Assembly (NCBI GenBank): GCA_963839515.1 | Contig: CAWIVN010000026.1 | Location: forward strand, 62,001 to 126,000 | Origin: Fredericiella sp963839515 | GTDB taxonomy: Bacteria; Chloroflexota; Anaerolineae; Caldilineales; Caldilineaceae | Direction: 5' to 3' | DNA: 64,000 nt | Part shown: positions 36,860 through 45,916 of the stretch, in pieces | Layout: every line of letters begins with the position of its first letter | Numbering within the stretch: position 1 is the stretch's first letter | Made by a program: the position numbers and the translations under genes | The notes under the pieces: generated by a model | Told to the model about the DNA's origin: nothing | Seen by the model: only the letters and a program-made list of their open reading frames with translations | Database searches by the model: none

Positions 36860-38240
36860 TCAAGTAGACTCACCTTCGGCGTCCGGTTGGCGAGCGGATT
36901 CAGGCTATACTTCGGTGGGCGTAGAGCATCTTCAGTAATCCAGGCACGTTTCTCATGGGACACCTCGAATGGTGCCCCCTCTTCAGGAAAGACCAAACGC
37001 AGATCGTCCGGGCCTGCGGCGCCGAGACCAAGCTCCCTCGCCCGTTGGATCGCAACCCAGTCCCAGTTGCTAAACTCTGGATCACAGAGTTTCGAGTCGG
37101 TTCCCCGGAAAATATGTTCTTCTTCAGGCCATCGCAAGTCTTTGTATTTAGCACGGAGGGCTTCAAGCCACCCGGCAGGCTGAGATTCAGGCTGCCCGAG
37201 TAGGCCATCGGGAGCTTTCAATGTGCCGTACCGTAGTACCGCCAGACTGACCACATCCGCTGCTATGATATCGCTTGCTGCCAGCACCAGATTGGTCTGG
37301 CATAAAGGTCGGTTCGTCTGGTCAGGTCCCCCGGTCAAAACTATCTGAGTAGCATCGGCGACGCAAAGCCTTTCTTTTTCGGTGTGGGCTAAGTGCAAAT
37401 CTGCTAATTGTTCATGATAAGGTGGCTCGGTTCTGATCGGGTGATCATGCCCCAGCCCGTTCACGATGTGCCGATTATTCCTGAGATAGTTGAGTTGGTG
37501 CATCCAGACTCGATCATCCGGGCGCATTATACCGATCCAGTTCTTGATGGCCATGGTGAACTGGGACCAGACATGGGTCGAAATGCGAAAAACATTGATG
37601 ATATGATCAGCTTTGTCTAGCAGGATTGGCACATACAACCCGCTGACCGCCTGATTGGACCTCGCCCCAACAAGCTGAGGCACATATCTCCCATCAAAAA
37701 GCCGGGGTATGTACGCGCGCTGGACTTTGCGGCCGGAGGACAACTCTTCGGCCTGCTTTAACTGCTTGCGGACCCATTGACGGCTTAGGTTAGAGCCCTG
37801 ACCAGTAAACTCGTGCTTCCGCCAACCGTCCTCGCGGAAGGTCGTAATGTGGATGCGATCTCTGGCGTCAAGCTCATCGCCAACTTGGTTGACAGCGTCA
37901 GCTATCCCGGTCTCCGGAAGGATTGAACGGTTCGATCTTTATCGTATCCGGCATATTTTCCCGTTTTCCAGTGTTTTAACATAGTGTGCTCAAAGCCCAT
38001 TTCGTCGGCCACGAACACCATAGCCGCACCCCGTTCGAGGCACATTCGGACCAGTTCAGCACAGGCACCTGGACTGGCTGTAAAGGGAAACTGTCCTGCG
38101 GAATTGAGCGCAGGCTTAATGACTACAGTCTGGCCGGCCTCGAGCCAATCCATTCCGCCGGCCAGCTCTACTACTCGGCGGATGGCTGCTCCAATCCTGT
38201 TTTGATTTGCATTTTCTGCAACTGCTACCGTGCTGGTCAT
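36856..38240 (-). pseudogene. DUF362-domain protein, one frameshift
   Basis: The N-terminal part (MTSTVAVAENANQNRIGAAI, VVIKPALNSAGQFPFTASPG) is DUF362-like and reads to a stop after QSFRRPG at 37902. The remainder continues in another frame from TGIADAVNQVGDELDARD to the end (QLVGARSNQAVSGLYVP, VLTGGPDQTN). A single shift near 37905-37920 restores a ~460-residue product. The N-terminal start has AGGAGGAAG. DUF362 proteins are of uncertain function, sometimes with iron-sulfur partners. Confidence 0.75.
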
Positions 38241-38290
38241 TGAACTTCCTCCTATGTGATGACGAATATCAACATGAGGGCTATCGCTAG

Positions 38291-39650
38291 TTACATTCCC
38301 CGCTGAATCTCCGCCAGCGTATCCGCCAACCGATCCAGCACTGCGTCGATCTGCTCGTAGGTGATGACCAGCGGCGGCTCGATGCGGATGGTGTGCGCGC
38401 TGGTCAGGGTGCCGGCCACCAGGACGCCGCGTTTGAAGAGCCCGGCCGCCACCTTGTAGCCGATTTTAGCGTCGTTGAAATGCTGGCCGATGAGCAACCC
38501 CTTGCCGGTGATACGGTGATAAATCTGCGGATACTGCGCGGCCAACGCGTTGAGCTTGAGGATCAGGTACGCGCCCTTGGCCGCGGCCACTTCCCACAGC
38601 CGGTCGCGCAGCGTCACGTTGATCGCCGCAATGGCCGCGCTGCACGCCAGGCCCCCGCCGCCTGTCGTCGAGGTGTGGATGAACGGGTTGGGGTACATCA
38701 TCACCTGCCAGATCTCCTCGGTGGAGCAGAAGGCGCTCACCGGCATCACGCCGCCGCCCAACGACTTCCCCGCCGCGAGGATGTCCGGCGCCACGTTCCA
38801 ATGATCCACGCCCCACAACTTGCCGGTGCGGCCCAGGCCGGTCTGCACCTCGTCGGCGATCAACAGGGCGCCGTAGGCCCGGGTAACCTCCCGCAGCCGC
38901 GGCCAGAAGTCGTCCGGCGGTACGATAGCGCCCGCCTCGCCCTGGATCGGCTCCATCAGCACGGCGGCGATTTCGACGCCGACCTCGCTGGCAGATGTCG
39001 AACTGCTTCTCCACCGCGCCGGCATCACCATAGGGCACGTAGTAGACCGGGCCGCCGTAAAGCAGGCCGGCCGGCTGGCGAAAGTCGGCCTTGCCGATCA
39101 TGCTCAACGAGCCCATGGTTTGCCCGTGAAACGCCTTGACCGCAACGATGAATCCGCTCCTGCGGGTGTACATCTTGGCCAACTTAAGCGCGCCCTCGAT
39201 CGCTTCGGTGCCCGAGGCACAGAAAAAACTGTACTTGATGTCGCCAGGGGTGATCTCGGCCATCAGCCGGGCCAGCACCCCGCGCAGCGGATCGATCAGT
39301 TCCTGGCTAGGCATGGGGGTGCGGCCGAGCTGTGCCGTCACCGCGGCGATCACATCCGGATGGCTCCAACCGAGATCCATCATCCCGTAGCCGCCGAGGC
39401 AGTCAATGTACTCACGGCCCAGTACGTCGCGAAAGACCGCGCCGGCGCCGGTCCACTCGGTCGCGGCCCAGTCGCCCGCCTCGGTCACCGACTTGCGGTA
39501 GTCGAGCCAGCCTCGATTGAAGTGCTCGGCGAAGTTGCTCGTGCTTTCTTCGATGATCTGCTTGCCCTGTTCCTCGTTCACGACTGGGTTCTTAATCAGG
39601 TCGAGCCACCGATTTGAGAAAGACAGAGCCTGGTCCAGCGACTTGTGCAT
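38291..39650 (-). pseudogene. Class III aminotransferase (putrescine aminotransferase-like), one frameshift
   Basis: N-terminal reading frame from 39650 (TAGGAGG before the ATG) covers FFCASGTEAIEGALKLAK and VAVKAFHGQTMGSLS and ends its homology at VEKQFDICQ. The C-terminal part (38291 to about 38995) lies in another frame: AAVLMEPIQGEAGAIVPP, LLIADEVQTGLGRTGKLWG and the PLP lysine in DILAAGKSLGGG. A single shift near 38995 would give a ~450-residue enzyme like putrescine aminotransferase (2-oxoglutarate as acceptor). First gene of the operon with DUF362 and MFS genes. Confidence 0.82.
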
Positions 39651-39683
39651 GGTAAAGCCTCCTAAAGTTGTGCAGGCGGATTG

Positions 39684-39711
39684 CCCAATCGGTCCACGTG
39701 GACCGATTGGG
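39684..39711. promoter_or_regulatory. Perfect 28-bp palindrome
   Basis: A 14-base arm CCCAATCGGTCCAC is followed at once by its exact complement, centred on CACGTG. It lies about 35 bp before the aminotransferase start and 60 bp after the stop of the DUF4345 gene, all on the minus strand. It could be an operator for a dimeric repressor or a terminator hairpin; no T run follows. Confidence 0.5.
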
Positions 39712-39771
39712 GATGCTCCTGACCTATAAAAGATGTCTGGCGGAACAAAACTCGATGTGAAGCCAACTGCA

Positions 39772-40194
39772 CTATTTGGCTGTAAGACCGTTCATACTCG
39801 TGCCGCCGGACGCGTCTGTAGAAATATGAATCCGGTAAAGTACAATTGCGATCGCCCCCAGGACGATCTCAGTCACGGTATAGACGACGAGTAACCAGTG
39901 CGGCATACCGTCCAGGACGAAACTCAAAGTGCGCCCTGCAGCAAGCCCGAGCATAAATACCGCGCAACTGACTAGTGCCGGTCCTGCCATCGGTATGCTG
40001 AAAGCGCCCCATAACCAGATCACAATCATACCGAAGTAGAGTCCCATGATGGCGCGCATGATGTTAGCAAGGTTTGTGCTATCCACGGTGATTCCGAAGA
40101 GGACATCCAGACTGACCGCTGGCACGACCCCATAGCTAAGCGCAACTGGCGCCAATCCGATGGCACACAATACGAGAAATGCACGTATTTTCAC
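39772..40194 (-). CDS. DUF4345-like membrane protein
   Basis: About 140 residues with four hydrophobic helices. Features of DUF4345 are RAIMGLYFGMIVIWLWG and AAGRTLSFVLDGMPHWLL. I place the start at GTG 40194 behind AGAGAGAG, because the residues before it are hydrophilic and unlike the family. Role unknown. It is about 73 bp downstream of another membrane-protein gene on the same strand. Confidence 0.65.
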   Translation of the reverse strand: MKIRAFLVLCAIGLAPVALSYGVVPAVSLDVLFGITVDSTNLANIMRAIMGLYFGMIVIWLWGAFSIPMAGPALVSCAVFMLGLAAGRTLSFVLDGMPHWLLVVYTVTEIVLGAIAIVLYRIHISTDASGGTSMNGLTAK

Positions 40195-40267
40195 TAACGG
40201 ACTCTCTCTTTCTTGAACGAACTTGTCCACAATACTGAGACTAGAATCAGCGCGTCGATCTCGTTGC

Positions 40268-40969
40268 TTACACACGTTCGCTGCACTGATGGGCGCGATG
40301 CCGTGGCGACTGTACGTTGATGACCAGGATCAGCACGCTGATGAAGAAGACCCAGGCAGGGAAAATCAGCGTTACCCACAGGTTGAAGTCGATGACCAGC
40401 AACAGCAGCAGAGCCAGGACGTAGGTGGCCAAGACCAGCCACTTTGGCATGAGGCGCGTGCGCAGCCAGATGGTTGCGATCGAGATCATGAAGACCGCCG
40501 CCATGCGCAACGCGTACACGTTGCTGATCTGCAACATGACAGCGCGGCCAAACGTGATCGCGTCCTGGTTCAGATTCTCGTCGACAGCGCTGTTTGCGAC
40601 AACCAGAATGCCGCCAGCAATGGCCGTCGAGACACAGACCATGGCCAGGAACAACAGGCTGCTGCCGAAAAACACCGTTGCAAAAAACTGATCTTCCTGC
40701 TCGCCCAGCCGGTCGCGGATGACGGCCACAAACCACAGAAAGGCGATCACGGCAAAGGGCATCAGCACCAGGGCAATCTGAAGCGGCCTGTAGCTGCTCT
40801 TACTCCAACTCGCTGCTCCTGAGAGGTTTGCCGGGATGTTCATGCGAATCAGGCTGACGCTTGCCGCGAACAGAATCGCGAACAGGATGCCGGCAATGGC
40901 GGCAGCACGCGGCGCCTTGAGGCGCTGGATGCTTTGGCTGGATGGGTGTTCCGTCGTCACAGAACTCAC
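40268..40969 (-). CDS. Multi-helix membrane protein of unknown function
   Basis: 233 residues with about six helices (AAIAGILFAILFAASVSLI, LQIALVLMPFAVIAFLWFV, FFGSSLLFLAMVCVSTAIAG, LVLATYVLALLLLLVIDF and others). No enzyme motif seen. The GTG at 40969 has GGAGG eight bases upstream and overlaps the end (TGA) of a short upstream frame encoding MNQAIAAAHAWLDQASLEAP, which looks like the C-terminal scrap of another gene. I cannot name a family with confidence. Confidence 0.65.
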   Translation of the reverse strand: MSSVTTEHPSSQSIQRLKAPRAAAIAGILFAILFAASVSLIRMNIPANLSGAASWSKSSYRPLQIALVLMPFAVIAFLWFVAVIRDRLGEQEDQFFATVFFGSSLLFLAMVCVSTAIAGGILVVANSAVDENLNQDAITFGRAVMLQISNVYALRMAAVFMISIATIWLRTRLMPKWLVLATYVLALLLLLVIDFNLWVTLIFPAWVFFISVLILVINVQSPRHRAHQCSERV

Positions 40970-41055
40970 GGGGCCTCCAGTGACGCCTGGTCCAGCCAGG
41001 CATGGGCTGCTGCAATCGCCTGATTCATCGCCTCGCCCAGATGTGGCGCACACGC

Positions 41056-41110
41056 AACATCTGGCCGTCGACCTTGAAGGCTCGCTTCTCACGTCGATTT
41101 CCGCCTACCA
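41056..41110 (-). pseudogene. LURP-one gene fragment
   Basis: The minus strand encodes REKRAFKVDGQMLRVR, matching QRAFKVDGKMLRVR of the intact LURP-one protein at 33201. The similarity stops abruptly on both sides. A mosaic junction rather than a gene. Confidence 0.6.
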
Positions 41111-41192
41111 TAGTTCTTTCGATCCTTTCAACTAAACGATCACGCTTTCCGCCAGGGCCAGCGCCTTTCGATTTCGACCACCAACGCCCAAC

Positions 41193-42863
41193 TTAGGAAG
41201 GTGCGTCCTGGCTTTTTGTGACAATCCACTCTTCAGCGTCGTCGACGGCGTCCTGCAGCGCCTGCCCAACACCTGGTTGGACGAGAAAGATGTTCTCATG
41301 ACCAATCTTGTGCAGCACCGCCGTTCTTTCCATCTGCTCCTTGACGTCCGGATCGACGCCCGCCAGCATCAACTTGCTCTCTTGCTTGCGCAGCGCATCG
41401 GCATAGCGGGTGAGCACTTCCAGGAGTGTGCTGCCCACATCCTTCTTACCGCGCAGCGCAAGGACCACGACCGCATGGCGTGAGTCCGCGGTCACTTCCG
41501 GGAGCTGCTCGGCGAACACCGGCGCCGCAGCATAGAACAGGCTGCCATAGGGCACCAGGACTGTGACGCGTTGCGCCGGAACCGCGGCCGGCGGTGCACT
41601 TTCAACCGGATAGCGTCCCGGCTCAATCTTCCAGGCCACCACGGTGATCTTGTTGGATTGCTGAAAGACATAGAGCAGGACAGCGAGCGCGACGCCGATG
41701 AGCACCGCAAATTGCAGCGGCACAAGCAAGGCGGCGACAAAGGTGATCACCATCACCACCTGTTGCACCAAGCCGGTCTTCCAGACCATCTTCACCTGAT
41801 CCAGCTTCAACGTGCGGAACCCAACCACGATCAACAGCCCAGCCAGCGCCGGCATCGCCAGCATACCCACGAGGCGGCCAAAGAGCAGGATGGCAAGCGC
41901 CATGGTCACGCCGGCGATCATATTCGCCAGCCGAGAGCGGGCGCCAGCGCTGCGCACGAGCGCCGTGGCCGACATCGAGCCGCCCACCGGCATCCCCTGC
42001 AGCAGACCGGCAACGAGGTTTGCCGCGCCTTGCCCGATAAAATCACGCGACGCATCGGGGTATTTGCCATCAGGGTTGGGAACGGACTGGGTGATGCTGG
42101 CACCCTGCACCAACCCGACGAACGCCAGCGCGAGGGCCGGAATGATCAGTCCGGGCAACACGGAAAGCGGCGGCAGCATTGGCATCGGCAGCGAACCCGG
42201 AATGTCCGCAATGTCCCTGACCTGTGCAACTTCATTGGCCCCGAACAGCGGCACAACCAACGAAGCGAAGATCATCGCCACCACCATCCCCATCGCTTTC
42301 AGGCTGGTCTTTTCCAGCGTTACGATCAAGATGATGGTGAGCAGGCCGACGATCAGCGTCGGCAGGTGCACTTCACCCAGGTTGAGCAAAAGGTCGATCG
42401 TTCTGACCACCCGGTTTGGACCGGAAGTGCTATACCCCGTGAAGTCGTCCAACTGGCCGAGCACGATCAGGACAGCAACCGCGTTGACGAATCCGGTCAT
42501 GACGGAGTTGGGCACAAAGCGCACCAGTGTGCCGAGCTTGAGAAAACCGGCCGCCAGCATGATCACGCCGGTGAGGATCGCCAGCGCAAACAAGGCACTG
42601 TTAGGGTCTTTCGACTGCGTCACCTGCGGCACGCTGGCCACGATCAACGCCATCGCGCTGGTGGCTTGAATCGACATAAAGACCGAACTTGTAAAAAAAG
42701 CGCCGAAAAAAACACCGGTCATGTAGCTGTAGAGGCCGTAGATGGGGTTGACAAGCGCCAACAAACCGGCGGCCATGCCATCGGGGACGCTCTGTATGCC
42801 CAACACAAGGCCCGCGCTCAGGTCGGCGCCGATGGTGTCGCGATTGATAGATGGCAGTTTCAT
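41193..42863 (-). CDS. SulP-family anion transporter with STAS domain
   Basis: 556 residues. The membrane part (about 1-400) begins GADLSAGLVLGIQSVPDGMA and contains VNPIYGLYSYMTGVFFGAFF and GMPVGGSMSATALVRSAGAR, as expected for SulP permeases. The C-terminal ~120 residues form a STAS domain (VTVLVPYGSLFYAAAPVFAE, VVVLALRGKKDVGSTLLEVL). Family members move sulfate, bicarbonate or other anions. The gene lies downstream of the second arylsulfatase on the same strand, so sulfate transport is the natural guess. A TTG 27 bases further upstream is an alternative start. Confidence 0.88.
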   Translation of the reverse strand: MKLPSINRDTIGADLSAGLVLGIQSVPDGMAAGLLALVNPIYGLYSYMTGVFFGAFFTSSVFMSIQATSAMALIVASVPQVTQSKDPNSALFALAILTGVIMLAAGFLKLGTLVRFVPNSVMTGFVNAVAVLIVLGQLDDFTGYSTSGPNRVVRTIDLLLNLGEVHLPTLIVGLLTIILIVTLEKTSLKAMGMVVAMIFASLVVPLFGANEVAQVRDIADIPGSLPMPMLPPLSVLPGLIIPALALAFVGLVQGASITQSVPNPDGKYPDASRDFIGQGAANLVAGLLQGMPVGGSMSATALVRSAGARSRLANMIAGVTMALAILLFGRLVGMLAMPALAGLLIVVGFRTLKLDQVKMVWKTGLVQQVVMVITFVAALLVPLQFAVLIGVALAVLLYVFQQSNKITVVAWKIEPGRYPVESAPPAAVPAQRVTVLVPYGSLFYAAAPVFAEQLPEVTADSRHAVVVLALRGKKDVGSTLLEVLTRYADALRKQESKLMLAGVDPDVKEQMERTAVLHKIGHENIFLVQPGVGQALQDAVDDAEEWIVTKSQDAPS

Positions 42864-42887
42864 AGGTTTTAATACCCCGTCATAAGT

Positions 42888-42926
42888 CAATGTTCAGTGC
42901 GCACGCGGCGTGCGCACTGAACATTG
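42888..42926. terminator. Perfect 17-bp hairpin between sulfatase copy 2 and SulP
   Basis: CAATGTTCAGTGCGCAC (42888-42904) pairs with GTGCGCACTGAACATTG (42910-42926) around GCGGC. It lies 25 bp before the SulP start and would limit read-through from the sulfatase. The string TGAACATTGACT in its outer arm also ends the sulfatase gene. Confidence 0.6.
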
Positions 42927-42939
42927 TTGGATGACACAG

Positions 42940-43043
42940 GACTAGTGGTCTATCAAGCGTGATTGTTTAGCCTCTACGCCGTGTGCCGCATGTCCACAGG
43001 CCGACGCGAAGACTACACAATGGCGATTGACGCTCCACTAGTC
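42940..43043. repeat. Short inverted repeats flanking the sulfatase 3' end
   Basis: GACTAGTGG (42940-42948) is matched by CCACTAGTC (43035-43043), the second overlapping the sulfatase stop codon. The 86-bp interior shows partly complementary ends. It could be a mobile-element scar; no transposase is present. Confidence 0.4.
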
Positions 43044-44576
43044 AATGTTCATTGCCTGTTCCATCTTGGCTAGCACCTGGTCGATGCTAAAGCTGGCCGG
43101 CTTCATGCGCGGCGGGAACTCCTTGAAGGTCTCCAGGAACTCGCGCACGATGAACTGGGCGCCATAGGTCAGGTAGGCGCGGTCGATCAGCCAATCCCAG
43201 TAGGTGTTGGAGGTAATATCCGCCCGTTCGAAGGGGTCGGTGCGCAGGTTGAAGATCTTGGGGATGCGCAGGAAGACGAAGGGCTCAAACCAGATGGCAA
43301 GGCTGCCCTGCTGCCGCTGCTCGGCAAAGACAAACTTCCAGTTGTCGTAGCGCAGTGCCACCAGGTCGCCGTCATCCGAGAAGTAGATGAGGCCCGGGCG
43401 CGGCCCTTTCTCCGCTGCGCCGGTGAGATAGGGCAGGAAGTTGTAGCCGTCGAGATGCACCTTGAAGAACTTGTCGCCTGCCTGGTAGCCCTCTTTCAGC
43501 TTGGCGGCGATGTCGGGCTCGCCGGCCGCCGCCAGCAGCGTGGGCAGCCAGTCGGTGTGGCTGATGATCTCGTTGGAGACGACACCCGCCTTGATCTTGC
43601 CCGGCCAGCGCAAGAGCTCCGGCACGCGGAAGGCGCCTTCCCAGTTGGAGTTCTTCTCGTTGCGGAAAGGGGTCATGGCGCCGTCCGGCCAGGTGTTCAT
43701 GTGCGGGCCGTTGTCGGTCGAGTACATCACGATGGTGTCCTCGGCCAGTCCCAGCTCGTCCAAGAGGTCCAGCATCTGCCCCACGTGCTTGTCGTGTTCC
43801 ACCATGACGTCGTGGTAGTAGGACTGCCAGCGCCCCGCCTGGCCAAGCACATGCTCCGGCGGGTGGACGCGGAAGTGCATCCAGGTGGTGTTGAGCGAGA
43901 CAAAGAACGGCTTGTCTTCCGCCTGCGCACGCTTGATAAAGTCTTGGGCCGCCGCCACAAACTCGGTGTCGCACGTCTCCATGCGCTTCCTGGTCAGTGG
44001 CCCGGTGTCTTCGATCTTCTGCTTACCCACGCGGCCCCAACGCGGCTGCTCGCTGGGATCGTCCACTTCCGTCGCCCAGGCATGCAGAACGCCGCGTGGG
44101 CCAAAGATCTTTTTGAAGTTGGGAAAGTCTGCCTCCGCCGGATAGTCCACGTTCTCCGGCTCCTCCTCGGCATTGAGGTGGTAGAGGTTGCCAAAGAACT
44201 CGTCAAAGCCGTGGACGGTGGGCAGGTACTTGTTCATGTCGCCCAGGTGGTTCTTGCCAAACTGGCCGGTGGTGTAACCTAGCGGTTTGAGCAATTCGGC
44301 AATCGTGGCATCTTCCGCCTGCAGCCCGATGTCCGCACCCGGCATACCCACCTTGGTGAGCCCGAGGCGGTAGGGGTTCTGCCCGGTGATAAACGTCGCC
44401 CGCCCCGCCGTGCAGCTCTGCTGGCCGTACGAATCCGTGAAACGCATGCCCTCATTCGCAATGCGATCGATGTTGGGCGTGCGATAGCCCATCAACCCGT
44501 CGCTGTAGCAGCTCAGGTTGGTGATGCCGATGTCGTCGCCCCAGATGACGAGGATATTCGGTTTACCATTTGGCAT
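43038..44576 (-). CDS. Arylsulfatase-type sulfatase, copy 2
   Basis: 512 residues, differing from copy 1 at about eight positions (for instance residue 4 Gly for Ala, HAWATEVDDPS for HTWATEEDDPT). All catalytic motifs are intact: GDDIG, the formylglycine cysteine in SCTAGR, FGKNHLGD and STDNGPHMN. AAGGAG lies eight bases before the ATG. A SulP transporter follows on the same strand, and a shortened MalT-like regulator is divergent. No formylglycine-generating enzyme gene is present in the window, so maturation must rely on one elsewhere. Confidence 0.9.
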   Translation of the reverse strand: MPNGKPNILVIWGDDIGITNLSCYSDGLMGYRTPNIDRIANEGMRFTDSYGQQSCTAGRATFITGQNPYRLGLTKVGMPGADIGLQAEDATIAELLKPLGYTTGQFGKNHLGDMNKYLPTVHGFDEFFGNLYHLNAEEEPENVDYPAEADFPNFKKIFGPRGVLHAWATEVDDPSEQPRWGRVGKQKIEDTGPLTRKRMETCDTEFVAAAQDFIKRAQAEDKPFFVSLNTTWMHFRVHPPEHVLGQAGRWQSYYHDVMVEHDKHVGQMLDLLDELGLAEDTIVMYSTDNGPHMNTWPDGAMTPFRNEKNSNWEGAFRVPELLRWPGKIKAGVVSNEIISHTDWLPTLLAAAGEPDIAAKLKEGYQAGDKFFKVHLDGYNFLPYLTGAAEKGPRPGLIYFSDDGDLVALRYDNWKFVFAEQRQQGSLAIWFEPFVFLRIPKIFNLRTDPFERADITSNTYWDWLIDRAYLTYGAQFIVREFLETFKEFPPRMKPASFSIDQVLAKMEQAMNID

Positions 44577-44642
44577 AGTCGATAGCTCCTTGACAGGAAG
44601 CAAGAACGTAAGCGAACAAAGATACGCAATCCACAAGCGAAG

Positions 44643-44715
44643 AGCATAGCAAAGTCCCGGCCCGTTGTCGTGCGCGCAAATAGGTAATTTTGGCGTAACT
44701 TTGATACACTTGGCG
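44643..44715. promoter_or_regulatory. Divergent control region, locus 2
   Basis: Leftward promoter ACGACA-17 bp-TATGCT (complement of 44643-44671) with operator block AATAGGTAATTTTGGCGTA at 44679-44697, spaced as in locus 1. Rightward, TACACT (44705-44710) would start transcription at about 44717, one base before the regulator ATG, giving a nearly leaderless message. Confidence 0.55.
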
Positions 44716-44717
44716 CC

Positions 44718-45842
44718 ATGGCCCAGACATTCGCACCGTCCGAGAGCCACGTAGCCGTCCCGCTGCTGGAAACCAAGCTGCGCCGGCCCACCGGGACTTC
44801 TTTCCAGGTGGCGCGCCCGCGCCTCTTCCAACAGCTGGCCGCAAGCGCCGACCGCCGCCTCATCCTGATCTCCGCCCCCGCCGGTTACGGCAAGACCGCG
44901 CTCGTCTCCGGCTGGCTCGCCGCGTGCGGCACCCCTTACGCCTGGCTCTCCCTCGACGAACATGACGACGACCTCGAATCGTTCTTGGTCTATCTCGTGG
45001 CCGCCGTGCGGACCGCCTGGTCCCATGCCCTGGACGATTTTGCACTGCTGCTCAACACGCCCACGCTCCTGCCCCCCCATCGGCTGGCGGATGCGCTGCT
45101 TCAGGGGCTGCTGGCGCTCCCGGGCCCCTTGATCCTTGCCCTCGACGACTATCACACCATAACCGCCCCGCCGATCCACGCACTCATGGTGCGCCTGCCC
45201 CCGGCAGAACCCGACACAGTCCGGGACACCGATCCCGGCACAGAGACCACGCTCCGCGGCGAAATCAGCCTCCTGCGTGCCGCCCTCGCCAGCGCACAGG
45301 GCAGCAGCGCGGCGACGGTAAAGCTGGCCGAGGCAGCCCTCCCTGCACTCGGGCCTGATCTGCACTTTACACTCGGCACGGCGCAGTTCTACTACATCTG
45401 GGGCCTCCAGGCCTGCGGCCACTACGCCCGCGCCGTCGAATTTGCCCACCGGCAGCTCGAACTCCACGGCTGGCAGGCCAATGTCGTGACGCTGCGGCTC
45501 TTCCTTGCCCTGGGCACCGCCAGTCCAGGTGCGCTGGGATATCTCCAGACCCTGCTGGGGGCCTTTGGGGCGCCTTCCGCAACCTCGCCCCTGTCAGCCA
45601 ACTGGCCGGTCCTCCCGCCGGAGCCCCCAATGCGGCAGCCATCACCAGCCGAACTGTTTACCAACCGCGAGATCGACGTCCTGATCCTCCTGGCCCAGCG
45701 GCTCGGCGACAAAGAGATCGCCGCCCAGTTGGTCCTATCGCCGCTCACGGTCAAAAAGCACACCCAGCGGCTCTACCGCAAGCTCGGCGTCCCCAGCCGC
45801 CGCGCCGCCGTGGCCGAAGCGCGCCGCCTGGGTCTCATCTGA
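44718..45842 (+). CDS. Shortened MalT-like LuxR regulator (374 aa)
   Basis: Keeps the start MAQTFAPSESHVAVPLLETK, the P-loop SAPAGYGKTALVSGW (Lys59), Walker B LILALDDYH (about 138-145), part of the TPR region (about 165-268) and a complete C-terminal LuxR helix-turn-helix (about 310-360, VKKHTQRLYRKLGV). Compared with the sequence at 29875-32731 it lacks about 1 kb after HALMVRL (residue 160) and about 0.7 kb after LFLALGTA (residue 268). Both joins keep frame. It therefore has no sensor/effector half of the ATPase module. It may be a constitutive or dominant DNA-binding form, divergent from sulfatase copy 2. Confidence 0.75.
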   Translation: MAQTFAPSESHVAVPLLETKLRRPTGTSFQVARPRLFQQLAASADRRLILISAPAGYGKTALVSGWLAACGTPYAWLSLDEHDDDLESFLVYLVAAVRTAWSHALDDFALLLNTPTLLPPHRLADALLQGLLALPGPLILALDDYHTITAPPIHALMVRLPPAEPDTVRDTDPGTETTLRGEISLLRAALASAQGSSAATVKLAEAALPALGPDLHFTLGTAQFYYIWGLQACGHYARAVEFAHRQLELHGWQANVVTLRLFLALGTASPGALGYLQTLLGAFGAPSATSPLSANWPVLPPEPPMRQPSPAELFTNREIDVLILLAQRLGDKEIAAQLVLSPLTVKKHTQRLYRKLGVPSRRAAVAEARRLGLI

Positions 45843-45858
45843 TCTGGCCCATTGCCCC

Positions 45859-45909
45859 CAAATAGCTCCTTTTTGGGTTCTACCCAGCGCCGCCGGCTTG
45901 CCTTATAGT
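45859..45909 (+). promoter_or_regulatory. Operator block 2 and promoter, locus 2
   Basis: TAGCTCCTTTTTGGGTTCTA (45863-45882), 21 bp, then TATAGT (45904-45909). The predicted first base (about 45916) is next to the ATG at 45917, so the message may be leaderless. Confidence 0.6.
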
Positions 45910-45916
45910 GGGCACC

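Larger units (their letters stand above)
43038..44715. repeat. Segmental duplication, copy 2
   Basis: Counterpart of 28059-29732. Both sulfatase genes are exactly 1539 bp. The control regions align through ACTTGGCG, after which copy 2 goes straight into the regulator start codon. Confidence 0.85.

Noticed and set aside
43038..45467. Extended sulfatase frame starting at 45467
   Set aside because: The upstream 297 codons are antisense to the regulator gene; AAGGAG before the ATG at 44576 fixes the start.
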